Translations under genes and position numbers: made by a program
Notes under the pieces: generated by a model
Databases searched by the model: none
Seen by the model: the letters and a program-made list of their open reading frames with translations, nothing else
Told to the model about the DNA's origin: nothing
Part shown: positions 23,820 to 38,285 of the stretch, piece by piece
Position numbering within the stretch: position 1 is the first letter of the stretch
How the letters are laid out: every line of letters starts with the position of its first letter
Source of the DNA: Coriaria nepalensis
Lineage: Eukaryota; Streptophyta; Magnoliopsida; Cucurbitales; Coriariaceae
Assembly: GCA_027186245.1 (NCBI GenBank)
Contig: CP114487.1
Coordinates: 124,001 to 188,000 of the forward strand
Reading direction: 5' to 3'
DNA length: 64,000 nt

Positions 23820-25150
23820 TCGGGTCGGCCTCGATCAGACCACTACAAAGACGTCGTAACCACTTTCATTAAGGATTATCGCTTCTTCGTTCTGACTAAG
23901 TATAACATTTTATCAATCATAAACATCAAAGTTCCTAATGAGTGGGAAAGGATTCGCTCGGTCGGAGTAAACAACTCTTCTAAGACTATAGTGTATATGA
24001 ATATGTTTAATTGGAGTTTTAGGGTTCCCCTTTATCCCTTCCTCCAAGCATTGTTATATTATTGGAAGCTTCCTCCAGGATAGTTGGTTCTAAATGCTTG
24101 GAGGATAATACTGGGGCTATACGTTATTTATCATGAAGAAGTTGGTTATGCCCCCCGCACTTCTTTTTTCCATTCTTTGGTAAGCCTGAGCCGAAGAAAT
24201 TATGGTTATACTATGCCAGTGTGGACAAAAGAAAACCTATAACTGGACTCCCTCAAACCAATAAGCACTGAAATGATAAATGGTTTGTGTTGATAGAGAA
24301 TTGGCAATCCCCCTTCTGATAGTATTCCTTATACATCGAGTATTAGGAAAATATATATATATACTCCTAATTTCAACTTAGGCCTTTCTGAGGGTGATGA
24401 GCGCATGTGGGAGGCCATAATGAGCAAGTCTGAAGAGGACATACATTTTAAAGTGGTCTTGACGACTGATCATTTGATCGCTTTTAGATTGATTTTTGTT
24501 GACCCATCTTTAGAACTAAGTCCCTTGAATATCATTCGTCACACTAAACCTAAGCTTCTTGAAAATGGTAAAACATCTCAGGAGTCCCCTACTTCGTCTA
24601 TCTTACACTTCTTCTTTTTTCTTTTATATATCTATTTACTAGAGTGCACTTCTTCTTTTTCTCAAAGAAATTTTCCAAAGTTGATGTGCCTACCCTAATC
24701 GATTGAAAATATCAAGAACAAAAAAGCGGCCACGAGGAGTTGAAAGTGGCCAACAACTCCAATAAGAAGCCCAACTCATACAAAGACCCCTCTGACAAGA
24801 AAAAGAAGTCCAGAACTGGTGACTAAGTCCCCCTAGAGCAGTTGACCGTAAACATCTTCAGTACCCCTACCTACTTCTCCTCCCGATGGTCGGCAGTTAG
24901 CACCTCATCCTACACCTCAAAAGCAGACTAGCTTACAACAACCACCACCTCCTCAGTCCTCATACATCCCTTCCTAGCTTACTTTACACAACAAACAGGG
25001 TTAGGCTCAGCCCTGGATCAGCGAAGGGGCCCTTAGCGAGTGCAACAGAGAGGCCTCAGATTTAATGTTGACAAAGGAGAATGTTTAGATGGCCAAACTG
25101 TCTCTCTTTGAGGATTATAAGATTCTCTGCTCCAGCCTTGCTATTGTAAG
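23820..25150 (+). mobile_element. Decayed gypsy-type gag-like retroelement relic
   Basis: Conceptual translation across about 23860-24710 resembles the plant 'putative gypsy-type transposase' domain (PF04195 family) found in gag-like proteins of many plant retroelements. Hallmarks are FRVPLYPFLQALLYYWKLPPG followed by a stop and then NAWRIILG, and further on an open stretch at 24405-24698. Several in-frame stops (for example after PPG near 24080) break it. Downstream, 24700-25150 has low-complexity Ser/Thr/Pro-rich coding-like text as in the hinge of such proteins. No reverse transcriptase, integrase or LTR pair was found nearby. It is a dead fragment; the family call is from remembered domain pattern. 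Confidence 0.6.
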
Positions 25151-28100
25151 TACCGTGTTATATATATTACTTTTTTTTTATTGATTTCAATCCAGTGTGT
25201 GACCTGTTTAGACTAAAATCTTTCCTCGGTCGGATTGGGACTAATTTGCACTGAAATTTTGATTTCGGTTTAAGATTTTAATTTAATTAGTCAGACTGAA
25301 ATCTTGTTTTTATTTTTTTATTATATCCATAAATGTTTAATGTTCTTCATGATTTTCATGATTTCAGACTGATGGGTTAATTTTGTGATTTTGTTTTAAT
25401 GTAAATGTCAAAGTTTAAGGGTGAGTTTAATAAATAGAATGAATGTTATTCATATATTATAGCAAAAGAAATAAAGTGAATAATATTTACACATTTTCTT
25501 CATCATACATTCCACACATGTCTGTACAGGTCAGTATACATCTTATGCCTATACAACTTAATCATATCATCATTTATTTCTAGCGATGAAATTTCTATCA
25601 TATGAAATTCTATACACTTAATTGTATAAACACCGCAATCTCCTCTTGAAATTCTATACACTTAATTTATTAAGTAATCAAAACTAACTATAAATCAAAA
25701 CTAAGACTAATTACTTGGAAGGCGAGTAGAAAACTGAGTAAATCTCATTTAATAGCCGCTTTTTCTCTACTTGCAGCTCTTATGGACTTCTCCACAAAGT
25801 TGTCCCTCTTAATGCTTTGAATAGTTCTCTCATGAACTACTTTACCCAAAGCATAATTGTTGAAGAACTCAATATCTGAAACCATATATAAATATTGACA
25901 TGGTATTTTATATGAGTCTCTTATACCTAAGAGAGCAATCACCAAAAAAGAAGAAGTCATAACTTCACATGTAGATCATCAATCTTTGTCATTTGATTAG
26001 CATCTCAATCATGTTGTTTTTAGTTCTACTCTCCATGTTTTCGAAAATCTATATAAGATGACCACATGTAATATTATTATTTCCTTTGAACCAATAATTC
26101 AAGAATTCAACATTTTTCTTGACATTGACCGGTAAAGAGGCTGTTGTCTTATGACATCTCAGTCCGGTATAAGAACGAATTGTTTTATTGAATAATGGAG
26201 ATGATGACCATTTATAATATACCATGTCTTGTACTTATTTTTTCATTGAGTTTGACGAACGATCAAGAAATTGACTATTTTAGCGGAGAACATAAGCCTC
26301 TCATCAACCTTTAAGAAATGTCAATAGCATGATTTACTAAATATTTCTAACTCTCTGTAATTAAATTTTCTCTTAATCGTATCAAAAATATTATGCAACT
26401 TTAAACGAACAATAATCCTCAAATACATCCTCTGAAAATAATAAATAAATAAACAGTTTCAATTTATTTATATTTATATAATTTGCATGCTCAGACCGAA
26501 ATCACACTAACTGCATCTCAGACTCACAAATCTAACTCAAATTTAAACTTAAACTCAAAATCATGTAACAATTTATTTAAATTCAAAATATATCGTGTGA
26601 TTTTCATATTCTCGGGACCAATTATTCTCCATGCTACTGAGTGAGAGAAGAGAATGAGAGCGAGAGAGCAAAATAAAGAAAGAGAGCATATAAAGAGAGA
26701 GAGTAGAGATAGAGGGAAAAGGAGAACGAAAGCATAGAGAAAAAAGAAGATTTCAATTTAGGAGAGTTTGGAGGATTTAGGGTATGAAGAGAATTAAAGA
26801 GGAAGGGAAGAATATTGGTTTAAGTATTAAGTTTTAGGCCGAGAGTTAATCGGTAATTTCTTATTTTTTATTTTATTTTATTTTGTTTAATACTTTTTTT
26901 TTTTTCTGTTTTAGGGGAGTAAAAAGCAAAAAAAATTAAAAGAATGAAAGTATTTAACAAAATAATTATTGAAGGAGAGGTATATTTTTAAATAATCTCA
27001 TTATATAATATGGTTTTACAATGACTCCAAAAGTTGAGACCGATTAATGTAAGTTAATTATGCGAGAGAAAAGACAAAAGAAAAAAAAAAAACAAGAGGT
27101 AGAGAAATAGTAAGTAAACTTTATTATTAGATAGATATTACGCGTAATTAATAACACTATATAGCTTGGTTTAATTTGGGAGAGAGGAAGCTTTTTGCTG
27201 TTTGGGAGGAGAGAAAATTGATATTTATCTACTATCTAGCTAGGTTTAGTGACTCGTGTACGGTACGTAGTTAAGCACAATACATAAGAATTAAGATGTA
27301 AGATTTGGAATAATGTTTATTATTAATTAATGAAAGTGCTGATATTTTAATTAAGAAATTAAGAGGAGTAATAGATTCCATTTCTTAAGAGGGAATGAAA
27401 TTAAAATGTATCTTACCCCACAAGTTACCAAAAACGACATTGTTTGTTTGTTTAATGAACTCAACCCATCCGTCTCAATTTCTTAGTAGAAAGTAGAAAT
27501 GTTTAAAGAAGAAAAACACAGCAATCATTATATAGTAAGTAATCTTGTAAGTATTCACTTTTGACAAAACAAGTCCACTTCAACCACGTGAAATTTCTTC
27601 AGCAACCAAAAGATAAAAAGTCCAAACATGTGGGAGGGAGATTATAATAGATTAGGTTGGAATCTTTTTATTACGCACTTTTTAGTCTTTGGTCACTATG
27701 TATCCCACATACTGGAACACAGCAGCAGCCAGCATGTATTCCCTTTGGCCCTTTACAAACTTAACTACTAAACTTCAGAAAGCCCTTTGGCCTTTACAGA
27801 GACGAGAGATCGCGATGTCTCACCAAATTCATGGTACCGTTTATAATTGTACTGTCTACATACATAATGGTTATTGGATGCCAGACAAGGAAGAGTTGCA
27901 AGTAAATAAATTCTAAATACCAATCGTTAACGACCTGGGAAAACCAGATTTACGCATACGAGCATGCATCAAGCTCATAATCTAGACAAAACCGGATCGA
28001 TGAGCAGTAAGGAATGATGAAACACACAGAACAAGTAATAAAGAAGCCAAAGTAATAACGAAGCCATGAAACCGACCCCTCCACGACGGGATCGAGATTA

Positions 28101-29168
28101 CAGTTATGGTTCATAATTTATTTTTCTTTACTGTAAGAAAGTGGATGAGAGATCAACAAGCCTCTACATCTTAAGATGCAAGTAACAAAATACGAGTACA
28201 GCAAAAAGGAGATGATAATTCACCTTCAAATAAGACTTCTTCATTCATCTCCATGCATTGGTATCATGATATTTATAGACCTCTTAGATTATTACGCTAT
28301 GGCAATTTACTGAAGTGTACTGCCATGAATCATGATTCATGAGTCCTTCACAGTTTTCACAGTTTAGGACATGTTCATCTTTTAAAATCCCTGTACTACT
28401 TAGTACCCAAAAAAAAAAAAAAAATGCCTCTACTACAGGTGAAAGTTGAAATGTAAGAGTGGAAGGAAAGAGGGCCAACTGCAAATGGAGTAAACACCCA
28501 ACCAGAAAAAGCAGAAGAAATGCAGAAGTCAGAGAAACTTATGAGTGGTTCGCTGTCAATATTTTTAGCTTATTGAATCAAGGCTCAAAATTTGTAAAGA
28601 GACGGTTTTGATAAGCTTGGCTCAATAACAATACAATCACCCCAGTGCATCATACCAATTCCAGCGCCATTTAGGAAAATAATCTTTTCTAGATTTCAAT
28701 TAGAAATCTAGATTCAAAAACTAGTTTCCAAAGCTAATCTGAATGAAGCTGTCAAATTACATCCTTAGGTGAGGGCAAATACTAAACTTTGTCGAGTTTA
28801 AAACTTCAGTGGGAATGGAAGTATTCAGAAGTAATGTTGAGCAAAGAAACGACAAATTGGAGGAATCTAGATTCTGGAGTCTATAAATCAATTAAAAGTA
28901 ATGTTGTCAAATTCCACCTACAAAGCCTAAATAAGACTCAACAAGATCCTCACCATAGATTTTTGTGTCAACTTTAATGCCACAATTTTCAACGAGACTC
29001 AAAAACAGGAAAACTTCACAATGCTAATATAAAGCTCAAAGTTTTGAACAAGAACTTGAACTTGATAGATAACATGCAACAAACGTAACTAAGACTTTAA
29101 AGGCAGATACTGCATTCAAAGTTCAATGCCTTTATTAAAGCGTAGATCAAAGTACATACTGCAAAATC
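25151..29168. other. Long AT-rich gene-poor spacer
   Basis: No gene recognised. It holds purine-rich GAGAGA stretches near 26640-26720, A/T homopolymers, and short ORFs at 25745-25960 (-) and 27689-27916 (+) with no recognisable family. The last part (about 28950-29168) should include the 3' UTR of the UP3-like gene. Part of the spacer may be decayed transposon DNA continuing from the relic to the left. Confidence 0.5.
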
Positions 29169-29984
29169 TCAAAGGCTTGCATTTTGTGGCGGCGAAGGAA
29201 CCAAATAATCGACCACGATCACGCTCTTTATATAATCCCTAACCATTTCCTTCTGCGAATTCACCAGCTCTTGGTCCGAATCCACCGAATCCAGTTCACT
29301 CAATCCTGGAAATATCGCAATTGAAGCTAGTGAAAATCCCTTCGCTCTTCCTGGTGAGAAGTTTTCCCCTACAGTAAGCTGATTAATCAGTCCGAATTTC
29401 TCCTTGATTCCTCCAATTACTCCCAAAATCTCAATCTTGGCTCCATCGTCCGAATTCTCATTCAATTTCAAGAAGCTGACTCTGATCGCCGACCCCGGCG
29501 GTGGGGCCACGGGCCCCTGGAGATCTTCTGCCACCCAATCTACGGCCATGACGTCTTCGCAGATTGGACGGACCGCTTCATTGACGACGCTCACGTGATC
29601 AGAGTGCGCCGAGTAAGCGTCCAGGTCCTCTTTCGACTTGTAGCGGCTATGGAGAATGTGAGTGAAGTTGAACGATGAGGATCTGTTGCGGAGGACCGGA
29701 GCGGCGGTGATATGGAGCACTTGGTCGAGTGAGCTCAAGGCGTTGAGACCCGTGAGCATGGTGTTGACCTTCGATGATTCCACATCGTCTTTGACCTTGA
29801 AGAGCACGATGTGTTCAATGGTTTGGTTCGACATCTTGACGGATAAGCCTGAAGAAGAAGAGGAGTAGCGTCTGACGGGAAATGAAGGTTTTTTTAGGGG
29901 TGGAAAGTGTTTGGAAGAAGGGAAAGAGCGAGAAAATGGAGGGGAAAATAGTGCGCGAACGTGGAAACGCAGCGCGAGAATCAT
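29169..29984 (-). CDS. Stress-response A/B barrel (Dabb) protein, UP3-like
   Basis: Intronless 271-residue ORF with two dimeric alpha-beta barrel repeats: repeat 1 about 54-155 (starts IEHIVLFKVKDDVESSKV) and repeat 2 about 165-262 (IRVSFLKLNE...SIAIFPGLSELDS). It resembles Arabidopsis UP3 (At2g31670), a small peroxisomal protein of unknown reaction. The first 50 residues are Ser/Arg/Phe-rich without acids, like an organelle transit peptide. The last three residues are ASL, a weak relative of the peroxisomal SKL-type signal. A second Met (residue 51, MSNQTIEHIV) would give a shorter product without the leader. Location is therefore ambiguous. Confidence 0.85.
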   Translation of the reverse strand: MILALRFHVRALFSPPFSRSFPSSKHFPPLKKPSFPVRRYSSSSSGLSVKMSNQTIEHIVLFKVKDDVESSKVNTMLTGLNALSSLDQVLHITAAPVLRNRSSSFNFTHILHSRYKSKEDLDAYSAHSDHVSVVNEAVRPICEDVMAVDWVAEDLQGPVAPPPGSAIRVSFLKLNENSDDGAKIEILGVIGGIKEKFGLINQLTVGENFSPGRAKGFSLASIAIFPGLSELDSVDSDQELVNSQKEMVRDYIKSVIVVDYLVPSPPQNASL

Positions 29985-31600
29985 TGTCTCGAATTAAAAA
30001 AAGAAAAAAAAGGAAAAAATGAGACTTGAGCTGGTTTTGAAAACGACAGTGTTATCTCATTAATTTTAACCGTATTGGGCTGGGCCTGAAATTAAGATCT
30101 TTGCCTAGCCAGTTATCTGTTCAGGCCTAATTACTATTTTTTCAATTATTTTATTTCTTTTATTTCGCCTCTTTCTCTCTCCCCCTGCATACGTGTGATG
30201 CGAGCTTGTTATATAGTCAATCTGAAGGCGTGGTTTGGCAATATCACCACCGTTCATTGTTTCTAAATCATGTATTTAGATTAGATGATTACAAGGGCAT
30301 TAAGTGGCTCAACTCCTTGTGACCAATCGCAATATTTATTCTTGAAGAAAATGTTATCACCGATGATGCAAAAATCTGTGTTTACGCCTCAGTTTCTTTG
30401 GCTTTAGCCTTTTTTTAATTATTTTCAAGTTAATTTTTTGGGAGAGATTTGATAGTTCATTTTTTGTAAAATTGACTCTCTCATCTCTTCATTCATTTAT
30501 TCCTAATAGCTTTGAATTTGAGATAAAGATTATCTTGAATTATGCCTGTATTTAACTTAGAAAATTTTCGAGATAGTTCTAGATAATTCTATCAACGATG
30601 CTAGAGATTTGAGCCACTTCTTGGCTTTCACTCTCCTACCTCTAGTTTATGGCCGCCACTAAGAAGACATACTGAAGTTGATTACCAACATTTTCTCCAT
30701 CAGTTTGCTAAGGTTGATTGCCAACATTATCCATTAGTTCTGTCTCTTAAGGTTGACAGAAACAAGATTTTTATTTTCTCACAAGTATCAAATTGTTGAT
30801 GTAAAAATATGTATATGAGCCTTAATAGTATGTCAATCCGATCAGCACCTGCAAAACAAAGAAAACCGTCATGATTATTTCTGGTGATACCACTTCGACG
30901 ATCAAGTTATAAATAAAATGACTATAACTTTTAAGTAATTTAGGATATAATATTATAGTGTACCTTTATCCGAACTTCTTAAAGTCATTAAAACCTATTA
31001 ATGGCCTCTATTATTCTTTAATTGACACCGATATCTGGTTACGTTATAATTAATATTATCAATTCGATTATTAATTTTCATAATATTTAAACGACTATTT
31101 ATTTATCTAAATATTTGAGATGTCTCAACATTCAATCTTATAAAATTGATATATTTAATCATAATTCAACTTTATATCTAAAAAATTTCTTATAAATTTA
31201 AAATTAAAACTCTTGACTTTTTTTCCAATATATATCACTCTAATTTATAATTATGAGTTAAGATTATGCCCCATGGATCAAAAATATATATGTATATTTA
31301 TTGAGATGAAATTATTTGTTTTGTAAACATTAAAAAAGAAAATGACATTTTGGTGGGTCCACATATAATAAAAGGGTATTATTGCCCAATCGTGGGATCG
31401 TGATCAATTGAAATCATATGCCAACGTGGCAACAAAACAACAGGTTTTGCCTCTGAGATAGTAAAAGTAAAACACACGATCAAATCCTTAATCCTGACAT
31501 AACAGGTGGATATAATGTTTTTTTTTTTTAATTAAAAAAGAAATAAGAAAAAAATAGCTAAATTTTTTTTTTAGAGCCTTCCGAGCGTGACTGTCACAAA
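29985..31600. other. Spacer between UP3-like and ELF4-like genes
   Basis: Two divergent promoters plus AT-rich spacer. Short ORFs only. No mobile element or RNA gene recognised. Confidence 0.5.
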
Positions 31601-31629
31601 TCTACATATTCTCTCTCTAGAAGTTCTCG

Positions 31630-31662
<33 letters not shown>

Positions 31663-32409
31663 CTTCTTATCAGAATTGCAGAGAAATTTGGGTCTGTTCG
31701 GGATATTCGATTCAAATCGACGATCTCTTCTACTGTCTTCTTCTTCTTTTCCTTCATTAATCAAGAATTCAGATTCTCCAAATACGATTTTACTGTTCCA
31801 GATTTTCGAGGTACGAACAAATTATGGTAGTACAATGAAACATGTCTGAAAATTTTCTGTTCCTTTTCCTCTTTTCAATCTATATTTGTTCTCTCTTTTT
31901 TTCCCCTGCATTAAACAGGACTGTACGTTTTTTTAATTTTATTTTATAATTCTTCTGTACTTGTGTTCTATAAATTCTTAAGAAGATTAGTGTGATTTTT
32001 TATATTTTTTTTTCTGAGATTAATCGAGGTTTTATTTATTTTAATTCTTTTTAAATTGAGGATGTAATGAATTTCCCAATTTCTAGAAACATTCAAGGTT
32101 TTTGTATTGTTATATTTTGCTCTCAAGCTTCAACAATTTTTGAACTCCTTTTCTTCAATTTCTATAATTCTAAGATCAGAAAAGAGAAAAAAAGAAAAAA
32201 AAAAGAAGAAGCAACTTTTCATCTTTAATGGAAATGGGATCTGCTTTCTTTTGAGCTTTTTTCATCTGTCATGAAGAAACGAAACAATTAGAGAAACAGT
32301 AAAATCAAACAATTTTTTTTCTTTATGGGGACCCCACATATGTATCTCTGCTAAATTTTACCTCTTCTTGACAGACGGAAGAGGAAGAAAGAATAAGATA
32401 AAGTAAACA
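31601..32409 (+). promoter_or_regulatory. 5' leader with intron of the ELF4-like gene
   Basis: A (CT)n run at about 31630-31658 is followed by a probable leader exon ending at 31810 (TCGAG|GTACGA), a leader intron 31811-32374 (ending TTGACAG), and 35 bases of leader before the ATG. Introns in the leader are common in this family. Transcription start is not defined. Confidence 0.6.
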
Positions 32410-32763
32410 ATGGAGAATGAGATGATGTATTCATCAGGGCTTAATAACAACAATGGAGGAAGCCAGATGATAGACAACAGAGTGATGCAGACATTTCAGA
32501 AGAGCTTTGTTCAGGTCCAGAACATATTGGATCAAAACAGGCTTCTCATCAATGAGATAAACCAGAATCAGGAATCCAAGATGCCTGATAATCTGAGCAG
32601 AAACGTGATTCTGATTAGAGAGCTTAATAACAATATCAGGAGGGTAGTTGACTTGTACTCCCACCTTTCCTCTTCTTTCACTAAAGACATGGAAGCTTCT
32701 TCTGAAGCTGACTCTAAATCTGATGGAAAATCTGGGCATAAGAGAACTAGGCCTACCCCCTGA
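32410..32763 (+). CDS. ELF4-like protein (EFL3/EFL4 type)
   Basis: Single coding exon, 117 residues, the usual family size. The conserved ELF4 (DUF1313) helical region spans about 22-95 and includes VMQTFQKSFVQVQNILDQNR and IRELNNNIRRVVDLYSHLSS. ELF4 itself forms the evening complex with ELF3 and LUX in the circadian clock. ELF4-like proteins are small nuclear alpha-helical dimers with related or less defined roles. The tail is Ser/Asp/Lys-rich and ends KRTRPTP. The start is the only ATG that keeps the family's short acidic N-terminus. Confidence 0.93.
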   Translation: MENEMMYSSGLNNNNGGSQMIDNRVMQTFQKSFVQVQNILDQNRLLINEINQNQESKMPDNLSRNVILIRELNNNIRRVVDLYSHLSSSFTKDMEASSEADSKSDGKSGHKRTRPTP

Positions 32764-35484
<2,721 letters not shown>

Positions 35485-36291
35485 AGACTTGATTCTTCGT
35501 GGTGTTATTCTCCCTTGAGTATTAGAGTTATATGGTTTAAATTTTCGTATGGTTTTCTCAAATGTTGGTGAAATTTTGTTATACAGAAGTTCATTTCATC
35601 AAATAATTATTAGGTTTTGTTCAGTTTAATTCTTGAGCTGCAATCCTAAATGTTCTATGGTAGTTTTAGACAGACAATTTATCCAACTTCAAATGAAAAA
35701 TTTTGCGGGACTCTGGGAATGCTGGAATCACAATGACACTTGACTGGGAGTACCCAGTTCGTAGAAAAGCAGGAACTAGTGTTGAGCAAAAGCAACCTGA
35801 TTGATCCGGCCCAATCGGTTGGATCCCCGTAGGCCGTAGGGTAATTAATATATGTCGCTGACAAGTTGGTCGGGTCACCTGACCAATAGTTGTTGGGTAT
35901 GTAAATTTCGGATCGGGTCCTATATCCGACAGAAATATCTGATTTTGAAAATTTACGGTAAGATGCAGCCCTACTCTTTGTTTCTTCCTCACTCCCTGTC
36001 CTCCCCTTCATGCAGCCCGGCAGCCACCCTCTCTGCGATGCCCACCCTCCACTTCTTTCTCTTCCATACTCCCACTCCCCCTTCCCTTCTTTCTCTTCGC
36101 GACGCCAAGAACTAAAGCAAAACATAAGAGAAAAAGAACCTGGTAAAGTGTGACTAAAATCCAAACCAACTCAGTTAGGAGTCTGGTTACAAGTTCCGGT
36201 TCAAATGAAGCACTATATAATCTTTCAAATGGCTGTATCGAGTACAAATTGGGATATATATATTGCGAAGGAGGTCTATCAGTGCTAGGCA
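35485..36291. other. RPS3 3' flank and spacer
   Basis: RPS3 3' UTR, then DNA with moderately long but unrecognised minus-strand ORFs (35679-36164 and overlapping frames). Their composition is low-complexity and no family is visible, so they are not called as genes. Confidence 0.45.
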
Positions 36292-36971
36292 GATCATTCA
36301 GCTCGAAAATCAACTCTAGAAGGTGGCAAGGGCCCAAACAGTGCCTCTTGTAAGTTTCCAAACAGTCCTTTATCGAACTGATTTCGAGCGCCGGCGTATT
36401 GTAGTCTGAAATTCTCATAAGCAATCTGCAAGCATAAGGGCCATTGATATATTACTAGTTTGATCAAATAACTACGTTTGTTTAGACAAAACAAAAGCAA
36501 CCACCTGGTTAATTGCAATAAGATACAAATGATAGCCCACATAAGAACCCAATGGCTACACTGCAGAACAACATCAGCGCCAGTGTTTCAGGACAGCTCT
36601 TTATCATCCCAAACAGACTCTTTATTTTCCAACATCTTCTGTTGCATTCCCAAGCAGCAGAAGACAAGTATGTACACATATAAAACCAAGGTCGAAAGCA
36701 ATAACAGTAGTTAAAATCTGTAGTTCCTCTGCATATAATCGGCGAAAAAATCAATTTATTACAAAACAATAAAGTATCAAGTTAAATTAGCAGTCCTAGA
36801 ACGTTTTTTTTTCCCTCTTACCGATGCGATACATTGCCCGACCCAAGGACACTGGTGATCTAATTTCTCGACGCATTTGTTGCAAACAATGCAGTGACAA
36901 GTCCACGGAGGCCGGAAAAAGTTACAAACCTGACAGTATTATAACTTCAATTCCGCCCCATTTATTGTTAT

Positions 36972-36976
36972 TTTCT
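36972..36976. repeat. Target-site duplication TTTCT, left copy
   Basis: Pairs with the identical TTTCT at 37581-37585 around the solo LTR. Confidence 0.85.
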
Positions 36977-37580
36977 TGTTGGTTATAAATGGTTGAAACC
37001 CATAAGTCTATTGACTCGGCCCAATATTACTGAGTCAACTCTAGACCGTTTGATTAAAAACTTTTATCTAATCTCAGCCTTCTATTCATGATACTTAAAA
37101 CTCTTATTGTCATTGTAACTCAGCAAATTTTAGAGTTTGCAAATTGGTTGTCTCCGATACTCTCTCAATGCATGATATTGAGTCTGATGTGTATATACTA
37201 TGCCTGTCACTATATGATCTAGTTTATTCATAAGGTTTGAATAGTTTAATCCTTTGATATATGCTTCGTATGATCTATATAATCTAAGAGGTATGAATAT
37301 TTTTATTATGTGTTAATTTGATATGGTGAAGCTTTTAAGATTACTGTATCTAGATCTATATGAGAATCTGAATCTATTATAATCGGATCTAAAATAGTAT
37401 ATAAAAATTCAATAACTTGTTAGAAGCGGACGTAGCCTTTTTGATCCGATTGAGATTTTGAGAGTAAATCACTATAAATTTATATTCTTGATTTCTTTCT
37501 TTTTTAAATTTATGTAAGAACAATTTAATTGATCTTGTAATATGAATATAGGACTGAATATTAGGCTATATAGTCTAACA
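36977..37580. mobile_element. Solo LTR (604 bp) with 5-bp target duplication
   Basis: It starts TGTTGG and ends CTAACA (inverted TGTTRG ends, as in plant LTRs). It is flanked by identical TTTCT at 36972-36976 and 37581-37585. Removing the LTR and one TTTCT rejoins the DHHC exon 3 reading text without frame change. No internal retrotransposon sequence remains, so this is a solo LTR made by LTR-LTR recombination. Superfamily (copia or gypsy) and orientation are not determined. Confidence 0.9.
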
Positions 37581-37585
37581 TTTCT
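37581..37585. repeat. Target-site duplication TTTCT, right copy
   Basis: Directly follows the CTAACA end of the solo LTR and equals the left copy at 36972-36976. Confidence 0.85.
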
Positions 37586-38285
37586 CATTTCTCCTGCTTT
37601 CACTAGTATTCATGTCTTCTTGATGATGATTTCTGGGAATTATTCCTGGATCGATACAAATTACAAGGACCAAGTTCACAAGAACCTGCAATCCATTAAA
37701 TGAACAAAAATTCAGGAACATATCTTTTTAATGATAATAATGAGAAAGAAAAAGTGTTGGAAATTAGGACTAACGATTATGGCTAGAATCATAGCGAAAG
37801 CAACAACGAGACCAGAGCGAGTGAGTTGGAAATCTTTTCCAATGTGAAAGACAAAAACCCAACTTGAAATGATAATCGAAAAGGTTGTCATCATCAACCT
37901 TTTAGCATCTGATCCAGAAACAAGTCGTCCATGGAAGAAAAACACCTGCAGATAAATACAAAATAGATATTTTCTTTAAAAAACCATTGACTTAGGTGAA
38001 ATATATATATGCGTATATACATACATTATTTCCAGGCCAAACTTGGTAAAGTCGAGTTCCTTGAAAGTTGTTTCCGAAACCGAATTGCAGCCATAGATTC
38101 TCACAAGCAATTTTAGTAGCAATCAAGTTTTCTTCCACCATGTTGCAGAACCTGCCAGTCAACTTATATTGCTTTTCTTCTTCATCTTCTTCTCCTTCTT
38201 CAACATCATCATCGTCATCATAAACTTTTTGCTTAAAATCATCAGAAGATCCTTCTTTTTCTGGGTATAATTCAGAGTTAGCCAT

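Larger units (their letters stand above)
36292..38285 (-). pseudogene. DHHC protein S-acyltransferase pseudogene, interrupted by a solo LTR
   Basis: Exon relics match plant DHHC palmitoyltransferases in order. Exon 1 is 38025-38285 (MANSELYPEKEG..., ending RLYQVWPGNN). Exon 2 is 37775-37945 (FFHGRLVSGSDAKRLMMTTF, a membrane segment). Exon 3 is 37685 down to 36822, holding the DPGIIPRN motif, then the solo LTR, then the Cys-rich domain. Exon 4 is 36505-36728 (RNYRF..., ending HLYLIAINQ). Exon 5 is about 36292-36425 (YENFRLQYAGARNQFDKGL). Disabling changes: LTR in exon 3; TAA at 36939-36941 where the family has KYC; DHHC catalytic motif changed to DHQC (36849-36860); frame breaks in exon 4. Exons 1 and 2 are still open, and exon 1 has an acidic N-terminal extension not usual for the family. 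Intact members palmitoylate membrane proteins. Confidence 0.88.

Noticed and set aside
27689..27916. 75-codon plus-strand ORF in the gene desert
   Set aside because: No recognised domain, isolated in AT-rich DNA; probably chance.
35679..36164. 161-codon minus-strand ORF next to RPS3
   Set aside because: No recognisable family, repetitive composition and overlapping ORFs in other frames; likely chance or 3' flank.
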